8,455 bases of DNA. Source: an uncultured Lachnospiraceae bacterium (GTDB taxonomy: Bacteria; Bacillota; Clostridia; Lachnospirales; Lachnospiraceae). Of this stretch, positions 1-5,170 are shown one piece after another (the stretch's first letter is position 1; the number at the start of each line of letters is the position of its first letter). Both the position numbers and the translations under genes were made by a program. The notes under the pieces are model-generated. The model had not been told where the DNA came from. It ran no database searches and saw only the letters and a list, made by a program, of their open reading frames with translations. The DNA lies in the NCBI GenBank assembly GCA_947068385.1, contig CAMTBF010000129.1, positions 1 to 8,455 of the forward strand, in the 5' to 3' direction.

Positions 1-985
1 CCTCGCTGCGGGAAAAGTCTGGCTTGAGTCGTTCCGTGGTCAGGATCTCCTCCAGATGCAGAATATGCCTGTAGATGCCCTGCGCGTCCTCGAACCGGTT
101 CATGTTCAGATAGAAATTGTACAGAGTACGTGCAATGGGAATGCTGCTCATAGCCCTTCCGCGCATCCGCCCTAACGTTTTTTCCAGTCTCTCCTTGTCA
201 CCTTTTATCTGAAAATAGTATACCAATTCATATTGAAGATTAAAACCCGATGATTCAATAAATTCATCATCAATGCTCAATTCCTTTTCGGCAAAAGAGT
301 AATCCTTCTTCTTTCGACAGATTCTCAGCATTGTCACAAGGATAAGCTTGTTCTGATAAGGCTTCTGGGTCTTCTCGATCATGGCTAGCGCCAAATCATA
401 CCTTTCCAGCTCTTCCAGTCTCTGGATCAGAAACGCATCGATCTTCCTGCTTTTCGTGTTTTCCTTTGCATTCAGCTTAAATTCAGCAAGCGCTTCTATT
501 CTGGCCGTATCCTGTGCCGCTTCCCATTCGCCTACCCTGCTTTTGATATCGTTGAGATTACTGTCGTCATTTGCCAGTTCTGCAAAAAGAAGGAATTCGT
601 CATCGACCACAAGCCGGCTGCCTAAAAAGGCATACAGCTCCTTCCCCAGCTCTTCAGGTAAATCCCCGCCATTCAACAATTCCCTGATATCCTCCAAAAG
701 GGAACCCATAACCTCTTTGGGTGCGTCTTTTGCCAGATCATCGTAAGCCTCCTCAAAAAACGAAAACTGATCCGGGCGCAACAGCACCAACATTTTCAAA
801 TATGCCTGCGCAGCTTCGGCAAACCTTTTGGTCTGCTGGTAGATATCCCCTTCTAATCTAGGGAAAGCGCTGTCGGCAGGAAACATCTTCATAGCCTGTT
901 GGCATAACGCGATAGCATTATCCGTTTGGCCATAAACACGGAGCCATGCTATGTTATATACCAGAAGTCTCTGCATCTCATTCAT
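1..985 (-). CDS. TPR-repeat protein, N-terminal part (runs off left edge)
   Basis: An open frame on the minus strand starts at ATG 985 and continues without a stop to the window edge, giving 328 complete codons; the C-terminus is missing. The start is supported by a purine-rich GGAAAGGA about 9 nt upstream. The protein is helical and soluble, with no signal peptide or membrane segment. Residues about 4-37 and 38-71 look like two tetratricopeptide repeats (the second has Gly46, Tyr49, Phe55, Ala58, Ala61, Tyr62, Pro71 in TPR-like spacing). A further TPR-like unit lies at about 283-315, and a degenerate helical pair at about 185-235. TPRs are protein-protein scaffolds, so a binding or adaptor role is likely, but no catalytic domain is visible and the partner is unknown. 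Base composition is clearly more AT-rich than all genes to the right, which may mean transfer or a different evolutionary history. It is transcribed divergently from the regulator gene. Function not recognised; the helical-repeat call is fairly secure. Confidence 0.72.
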   Translation of the reverse strand, partial: MNEMQRLLVYNIAWLRVYGQTDNAIALCQQAMKMFPADSAFPRLEGDIYQQTKRFAEAAQAYLKMLVLLRPDQFSFFEEAYDDLAKDAPKEVMGSLLEDIRELLNGGDLPEELGKELYAFLGSRLVVDDEFLLFAELANDDSNLNDIKSRVGEWEAAQDTARIEALAEFKLNAKENTKSRKIDAFLIQRLEELERYDLALAMIEKTQKPYQNKLILVTMLRICRKKKDYSFAEKELSIDDEFIESSGFNLQYELVYYFQIKGDKERLEKTLGRMRGRAMSSIPIARTLYNFYLNMNRFEDAQGIYRHILHLEEILTTERLKPDFSRSE

Positions 986-1046
986 ATTTGGGGTTCCTTT
1001 CCTAAAAAATGACGCAACAGGCGTATAATGTCTGTGATTAGGTCTT

Positions 1047-1076
1047 ATTTTATCATGTTTTGCCTGTAACAGTCTA
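1047..1076 (-). promoter_or_regulatory. Candidate sigma-70-type promoter for the TPR gene
   Basis: Read on the minus strand, TAGACT (1071-1076, 4 of 6 matches to TTGACA) and TAAAAT (1047-1052, 5 of 6 matches to TATAAT) are separated by 18 nt. The -10 box lies about 60 nt upstream of the ATG at 985. A second possible -10 (CATTAT) lies nearer the gene but lacks a good partner. Prediction from sequence only. Confidence 0.4.
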
Positions 1077-1114
1077 CTGCAACTTATCAATCTTTCAATA
1101 CAGCCTGGGAATCG

Positions 1115-1154
1115 GATACATATTCTTTACATTTCCGAGACATCCGCGTTATAC
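1115..1154 (+). promoter_or_regulatory. Tandem 11-bp-spaced hexamer array, candidate response-regulator operator
   Basis: Three direct repeats of the form NNNACA(T) occur at exactly 11-bp steps: GATACAT at 1115-1121, TTTACAT at 1126-1132 and GAGACAT at 1137-1143. A weaker fourth member, GTTATAC, sits at 1148-1154 in the same phase. OmpR/PhoB-family regulators typically bind as head-to-tail dimers on direct repeats spaced 10-11 bp, for example TTAACA-type repeats bound by Bacillus PhoP. The array overlaps the -35 box of the gene it precedes, so binding could repress or autoregulate. The periodicity is seen directly; assignment to the adjacent regulator is inferred. Confidence 0.5.
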
Positions 1155-1155
1155 T
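1126..1155 (+). promoter_or_regulatory. Candidate promoter of the regulator-kinase-lipoprotein operon
   Basis: TTTACA (1126-1131, 5 of 6 matches to the -35 consensus) is followed after 18 nt by TATACT (1150-1155, 5 of 6 matches to the -10 consensus). The predicted transcript would begin near 1162 and carry a leader of about 60 nt before ATG 1221. The -35 box is also the second unit of the hexamer array, linking promoter and putative operator. Confidence 0.55.
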
Positions 1156-1158
1156 TAT

Positions 1159-1173
1159 CCTATAAAATATAGG
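1159..1173. repeat. 15-bp palindrome at the predicted transcription start
   Basis: CCTATA and TATAGG form a perfect 6-bp inverted repeat around a 3-nt AAA centre. It lies just downstream of the predicted -10 box, around the expected transcription start, where an operator or initial-transcript structure would sit. It is AT-rich and short, so chance is possible. Confidence 0.35.
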
Positions 1174-1181
1174 AAATACGC

Positions 1182-1203
1182 CGCCGGAAACCCGGCGTCC
1201 GGC
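1182..1203 (+). promoter_or_regulatory. GC-rich leader hairpin with two alternative pairings
   Basis: CGCCGG (1182-1187) can pair with CCGGCG (1192-1197) across a 4-nt AAAC loop. The same left arm, as GCCGGA (1183-1188), can instead pair with TCCGGC (1198-1203). The structure ends 5 nt before the GAGG ribosome binding site (1209-1212) of the regulator gene. It has no T-tract, so it is not an intrinsic terminator. A role in mRNA stability or translation is only a possibility. Confidence 0.35.
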
Positions 1204-1220
1204 ATCACGAGGTACGACAG

Positions 1221-1901
1221 ATGGAAGAGAAGAAGATTCTGGTCATCGAGGACGAAAAACCCATTGCGGATATCTTAAAATACGGCTTTGAGAAGGAGGG
1301 CTTTGCGGTGCGCTGCGCCTACACGGGGGCGGAGGGCTTCGCCGCGGCCTGCAAGGAGCCGCCGGACCTGGTGCTCCTGGACTGGATGCTGCCGGACATA
1401 AACGGCGTGGACGTATGCCGGATGCTCACGGAGCAGTACAGGATCCCCATCATCATGCTCACCGCCAGGGGGAGCGTGGAGGACAAGCTCTACGGCCTGG
1501 AGTCCGGGGCGGACGATTACATCACCAAGCCCTTCGACCTGCGGGAGGTGGTGGCCAGGGTCCGCACCATCCTGCGCCGGTTGGACAGGGCGAGGGCCGT
1601 GGCGGACGAGGAGCCATTGGTCTGCGGGCATCTCACCGTGAAGGAGCGGGAGCACAGCGTCTACAGCCGCGGCGAGCTGGTAGGCCTGACCCCCAAGGAA
1701 TACGAGCTGCTCATCTGTTTCCTGAAGCACCCCCGCCAGGTGTTCACCAGGACCGCCCTGCTGGACCAGATATGGGGCTATGATTTCGCGGGGGATACCA
1801 GGACCGTGGACATCCATGTCCAGCGCATCCGCAAGAAGGCGGAGCTGGAGGGCATGCTGGTGACGGTCTTCGGCGTGGGGTACAAGTATGTCCCGCAGTA
1901 A
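1221..1901 (+). CDS. OmpR/PhoB-family response regulator
   Basis: This 226-residue protein has the full length and two-domain layout of the OmpR/PhoB family. The receiver domain spans residues about 4-115, with acidic pair Glu10-Asp11, phospho-acceptor Asp54 (in LLDWMLPD), switch residue Thr81 and conserved Lys103 (TKPFD). The winged-helix DNA-binding domain spans about 130-226, with LTPKEYELL near its start, the recognition-helix segment DTRTVDIHVQRIRKK, and the C-terminal hairpin GVGYKYV. ATG 1221 has a GAGG Shine-Dalgarno 8 nt upstream. All residues needed for phosphorelay are present, so it should be a working cytoplasmic transcription factor activated by the kinase encoded next, whose ATG overlaps its last 14 nt. 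The tandem hexamers at 1115-1154 suggest autoregulation. The regulon and signal cannot be read from the sequence; the family call is very secure. Confidence 0.96.
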   Translation: MEEKKILVIEDEKPIADILKYGFEKEGFAVRCAYTGAEGFAAACKEPPDLVLLDWMLPDINGVDVCRMLTEQYRIPIIMLTARGSVEDKLYGLESGADDYITKPFDLREVVARVRTILRRLDRARAVADEEPLVCGHLTVKEREHSVYSRGELVGLTPKEYELLICFLKHPRQVFTRTALLDQIWGYDFAGDTRTVDIHVQRIRKKAELEGMLVTVFGVGYKYVPQ

Positions 1902-3555
1902 GGGGCCCGTGGGCCTGGGCATAAGGCGGCAGATGCTGCTCATCATCCTGGCGCTGTTCCTGGCCGGCGGCGGGATCCTCAGCAGCGGCATCCACGCGAA
2001 GCTCTGGCAGAGCCTGGAGGCCCAGATCGTCCGGGAGCTCACAGGCCAGCAGGAGAACACCCTGGTCTATATCCGGCAGCTTTTGATGCTCCACGGCGCC
2101 AACAATGACCAGGAGGGCTTCCGGCAGATCGCGGAGGACATCGTCCTGGAGCTGCGGGTCCTGGGCGGCCAGGCCATGAGCGTGCTGGACACCAGAGGGC
2201 AGTATCTGAGCGGCAGCAGGCAGGTGCAGGAGGACCCGGCGGGCACGGATTTGGCCGCAGCCATAGAGGGCAATGCCGCCTTCACGCAGACATACCCGGA
2301 CGCGGACACCATGCTGGTCTATTTCTCCATGCCCGTGACCATCGAGGAGCGCACCATCGGCATCATCCGCTACCGGATGGACACCTCCAGGCTCTACCTC
2401 CAGGTCAGGCAGAACGAGCAGATGGTCTATCAGATCACCGCCGCCGTGTACGCCCTGATATTCCTGCTGCTGGCCTTCTTCATAGGCAGGCTGCTGGTGC
2501 CCGTGGGGAAGCTGACGGAGATCACCCGCCAGGTGGTGCGCGACCTCTCCAGGGAGCAGGTGGACATGCAGATGCTGGCCCAGCTGGCGGACTCCGGGCG
2601 CAGGGACGAGGTGGGCGAGCTGTCCCGGAACTTCAGCGTGATGCTGGAGACCATAGGCTCCCAGCTTGAGAAGATGCAGGCGGACAAGGAACGGATCGTA
2701 ACCCTCTTAGGCAGCAGGCAGGAATTCTACAACAACATGACCCACGAGCTGAAGACCCCCCTGACCACCATCCAGGGCTACGCCCAGCTCATGGAGGCGG
2801 ACAAGGGGGCGGACCCGCAGCTCACCAGCCAGGGCTTAAGCCAGATCCTCCAGGAGAGCGCAAGGATGCACCGGATGGTGCTGCAGCTCCTGGAAATGTC
2901 CGACAAGGGCATCCATATGGAAATGCGGCCCGTGGAGCTGGCCCGTATCGCGGGCAGCGTGGCCGGGGCGCTGGAGATCAAGGCCGGGCGGTACGGGATG
3001 CGGATCGAGACGGATTTCCCCGAGCCCCTCTGGGCCATGGGCGTGGAGGAAAGGCTGCGCCAGGTCCTGGTCAACCTGGTGGACAACGCCATCAAGTACG
3101 GGGACAGCCGCACCCCCATCCTCTTAAGCGGCTCCAGGCGCAAAGGCTATGTATGGCTCTTCGTCCGCAATCAGGGAAAAGGCCTCTCCCCCGAAGAGCA
3201 GGAGCGGATCTTCGAGCCCTTCTACCGGGTGGACAAGCTCAGGGCCAGGGAGCAGGGGAGCTCCGGGCTGGGGCTCTCCATCTGCCGGAAGATCATGGAG
3301 GAGCATGGCGGGCTCATCGGCGTGAAGAGCGGCGGGAACGACCGTACCACATTTTATGTCCGTCTGAAAGAAATTCCCCATACGGCCGGGAATCCAGCAG
3401 GTGGGAATCGGGAGGACCAGAGCCAGGCGGCCAGGAATCCTCAGGAAGAAAAGGCAGAAGACCATGACGCACAACAGGCATCTCAAGCAAAAAAACAAAA
3501 ACCCAGGAAATCCCCGATGCCCAGACGGACCACGCGGCAGAGCGTATCGCCCTAA
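1888..3555 (+). CDS. Membrane sensor histidine kinase, partner of the upstream regulator
   Basis: A 555-residue HAMP-containing kinase. Residues about 15-34 form the first membrane helix. Residues 35-180 form an extracytoplasmic sensor whose SVLDTRGQYLSGS and later strand-rich segment recall the PDC/Cache fold. Residues about 182-204 form the second membrane helix. A HAMP region follows to about 260, with Pro205 and DEVGEL at 240-245. The dimerisation/phospho-acceptor domain carries His286 in MTHELKTP. The ATPase domain has the N box (Asn396, Asn400), F box (IFEPFYRV, 441-448) and G2 box (GSSGLGLSI, 457-465). The G1 box reads NQGKG (428-432), with Asn in place of the usual Asp. The catalytic core ends near residue 495; an extra tail of about 60 polar, low-complexity residues follows and overlaps open frame of the next gene. 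The start overlaps the regulator stop, so translation is probably coupled. The input signal is unknown. Confidence 0.94.
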   Translation: MSRSKGPVGLGIRRQMLLIILALFLAGGGILSSGIHAKLWQSLEAQIVRELTGQQENTLVYIRQLLMLHGANNDQEGFRQIAEDIVLELRVLGGQAMSVLDTRGQYLSGSRQVQEDPAGTDLAAAIEGNAAFTQTYPDADTMLVYFSMPVTIEERTIGIIRYRMDTSRLYLQVRQNEQMVYQITAAVYALIFLLLAFFIGRLLVPVGKLTEITRQVVRDLSREQVDMQMLAQLADSGRRDEVGELSRNFSVMLETIGSQLEKMQADKERIVTLLGSRQEFYNNMTHELKTPLTTIQGYAQLMEADKGADPQLTSQGLSQILQESARMHRMVLQLLEMSDKGIHMEMRPVELARIAGSVAGALEIKAGRYGMRIETDFPEPLWAMGVEERLRQVLVNLVDNAIKYGDSRTPILLSGSRRKGYVWLFVRNQGKGLSPEEQERIFEPFYRVDKLRAREQGSSGLGLSICRKIMEEHGGLIGVKSGGNDRTTFYVRLKEIPHTAGNPAGGNREDQSQAARNPQEEKAEDHDAQQASQAKKQKPRKSPMPRRTTRQSVSP

Positions 3556-3568
3556 GGCGTATCGCGCC

Positions 3569-5038
3569 GTGCCAACCTCCATGCCCCCCCTGCTCCGGAC
3601 ATCGGCCACGCTTTTGACCGCTGCCATGCTCCTGGCCGTTTCCCTGCTGCTTGCCGGGTGCGCCCCGGAGGAAAAGACCATGCTGCTGCCCCAGCCCTCC
3701 TCTTCCCAGAGCGAGACGGAGAGCAAGGCCGCCGCCACCGACTACACGGTGAAAAAAATCTATACCTACTCTTACGATACCCTGTCGGATCTGGGAAAAA
3801 GCGCTTTCCTGTCAGGCTGCGGCGAGAATGAGATCCATATCCTCTCCTTGAACGGCCAGGGAACCGAAGAGATATTGGAATGCAGGCAGGTTGACTACAG
3901 ATATGGCTTCTATGATTCGGCCGGGGACTTCCGGGAAATTCTGAATGGCTGGGAGGACTGGGGCAGTCTTCCCGGAGGCGAAACGGAGGAGGATCTGTAT
4001 ATCGACAAGCTCCTGCCCTCCCCCGATGGAAGACAGCTCCTGATCTATATCCGATCCGCTTTCCGGGACAGGCTCACGGTCTGGCTCTACACCCTTGGGG
4101 TGCCGCAGCCCCTGCTTTTGTACGATGGAGCCGACGGGCTGACGGGCTCCTTTTCCCCGGACGGCAGATGGGTGACCTTCGACGCGATAGGGGCCTGTAC
4201 CGGCCTCTCCCCTTTCATCCCCATATACGACTGCAGCCAGGCCTCGTCCCGGGCGGCCGGGGAGGGGGCCTACTGGTGGGTGGCGGACACCGCCTCCAGG
4301 CTTCTGATGCCGGATCGGGTGCTCTACAAAGCGGACCTGACACAGGTGGGCGAGGACGTGGACTGCTGGGTCTGGGACGCCAGGCTCCTGTCCGGCAGCG
4401 AAGGGCCCAGGCTCATGAGCCTGTTGCGGGAGGGCGAAGATCTCCTCTGCCTGATGGAAAGCCCTGCGCCGCCGGATCTGGAGATCAGGCCCGACGCCTC
4501 CCTGTTCAGCGAAGAATCGGCTCCCGCCCACGGCTCTGCCTTTACGAAATGGTATCTGTCCGGCTACGAGAGGACTCCCTATCCCCTGTACCGTTATTCC
4601 GCTGACGGGACGGCTGTCTACTATCTCGCCAATCCGGCCAAGCTGCTGCGCACAGGCCTCACGGATCCCGGGCAGGAGGAGCGCGTCTGCGCCTTCCCGA
4701 ACCCGGCCTGGGACTTCCTGCCCCTGCCCTCCGGGGATATCCTGGCTGCGCTGATCCAGGAGACCGGAAACGGCATGGAGCCCGGCAGCGTCGATGAGCA
4801 CACCACGGAACAATATATCCAGGAAAACGGCATTCCCATGAACCTCCAGTGGTACTGGGAAATCCTGTCCGCGGATCTGTATCTGTACCCGGCGGGGGCC
4901 TCGGAGGGACACCTGCTGTACAAGAACCTGCAGAACCTCATCAGCATGGAATACGATGAGGCCACCAGCCGGATCCTGCTGGAGACCTGCGAGGGATCGG
5001 ACATGGCCCACAGGAGGTGCATCATCCTGGAGCTGTAG
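3569..5038 (+). CDS. Surface lipoprotein with beta-propeller-like repeats, kinase-linked
   Basis: The protein has a lipoprotein signal peptide: a short n-region with Arg10, a hydrophobic stretch from about residue 13 to 29, and lipobox LLAGC with lipidated Cys31 (codon at 3659). A Ser/Glu-rich linker leads to a strand-rich body with PD40/TolB-like motifs PSPDGRQLLIY (about 150), FSPDGRWVTF (about 195) and YSADGTAVYYL (about 343), suggesting an extracellular propeller of 489 residues in total. Start choice: GTG 3569 has AAGG 11 nt upstream, overlapping the kinase stop, and gives a normal n-region. ATG 3581 is also possible. ATG 3464 has a good AAAAGG but would put some 50 basic residues before the hydrophobic helix and overlap the kinase by 92 nt. 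Encoded 13 nt behind the kinase, it probably shares the operon and may modulate the sensor, as LpqB does for MtrB. The exact family is not recognised. Confidence 0.85.
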   Translation: MPTSMPPLLRTSATLLTAAMLLAVSLLLAGCAPEEKTMLLPQPSSSQSETESKAAATDYTVKKIYTYSYDTLSDLGKSAFLSGCGENEIHILSLNGQGTEEILECRQVDYRYGFYDSAGDFREILNGWEDWGSLPGGETEEDLYIDKLLPSPDGRQLLIYIRSAFRDRLTVWLYTLGVPQPLLLYDGADGLTGSFSPDGRWVTFDAIGACTGLSPFIPIYDCSQASSRAAGEGAYWWVADTASRLLMPDRVLYKADLTQVGEDVDCWVWDARLLSGSEGPRLMSLLREGEDLLCLMESPAPPDLEIRPDASLFSEESAPAHGSAFTKWYLSGYERTPYPLYRYSADGTAVYYLANPAKLLRTGLTDPGQEERVCAFPNPAWDFLPLPSGDILAALIQETGNGMEPGSVDEHTTEQYIQENGIPMNLQWYWEILSADLYLYPAGASEGHLLYKNLQNLISMEYDEATSRILLETCEGSDMAHRRCIILEL

Positions 5039-5058
5039 GCGCGCCCCGGTGCAAAGTG

Positions 5059-5107
5059 TTTACAAGTTGAAACAAAATTGATACAGAAATGCTGTCAATA
5101 AGAAACA
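5059..5107 (+). promoter_or_regulatory. Second hexamer array upstream of asnB, candidate operator
   Basis: NNNACA hexamers recur as TTTACA (5059-5064), GAAACA (5069-5074) and GATACA (5080-5085), with 10- and 11-bp steps. GAAACA (5102-5107) lies two further 11-bp turns along; the intermediate unit, GCTGTC at 5091-5096, does not match. TTTACA and GATACA are identical to units in the array before the regulator gene. A possible -10 is CAATAA (5096-5101), but no good -35 sits at normal spacing, as often seen at promoters that need an activator. No terminator is visible after the lipoprotein gene, so read-through from the operon is also possible. Confidence 0.42.
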
Positions 5108-5124
5108 GCCCTCCGCTAAACTGA

Positions 5125-5170
5125 AATCCATACCACGAGAGACTACCGGAAAGACAAAGGAGTATGGATT
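5125..5170 (+). repeat. 9-bp perfect inverted repeat bracketing the asnB ribosome binding site
   Basis: AATCCATAC (5125-5133) is the exact reverse complement of GTATGGATT (5162-5170), which ends directly before the ATG at 5171. The 28-nt loop holds the Shine-Dalgarno AAAGGAG (5156-5162), whose last G joins the stem. In mRNA the stem would abut the start codon and could limit ribosome access. It could instead be a protein-binding operator in DNA. The repeat is seen directly; the role is inferred. Confidence 0.5.

Noticed and set aside
381..746. Ser-rich plus-strand open frame opposite the TPR gene, starting with a hydrophobic stretch
   Set aside because: The signal-peptide look comes from the complement of helical repeat codons; the minus strand is open over the whole 985 bp.
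1060..1278. Short plus-strand open frame (72 codons) in the divergent intergenic region
   Set aside because: It overlaps the operon promoter and the start of the regulator gene out of frame, with no good ribosome binding site.
1275..2060. Minus-strand open frame across the regulator and the start of the kinase
   Set aside because: Shadow of two well-supported overlapping genes; composition is not protein-like.
3812..5011. Long open frame (399 codons) on the minus strand opposite the lipoprotein gene
   Set aside because: It mirrors the codon structure of a GC-rich gene, has a Gly/Pro/Arg-rich composition with no recognisable domain, and the plus strand carries a clear signal peptide and propeller motifs.
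5039..5060. GC-rich palindrome GGCGCGCC after the lipoprotein stop as a terminator
   Set aside because: There is no loop of useful length and no T-tract after it.
5039..5170. Possible T-box or other riboswitch before asnB
   Set aside because: The gap is only 132 nt, with no T-box sequence, specifier-like stem or terminator; only a simple inverted repeat is seen.
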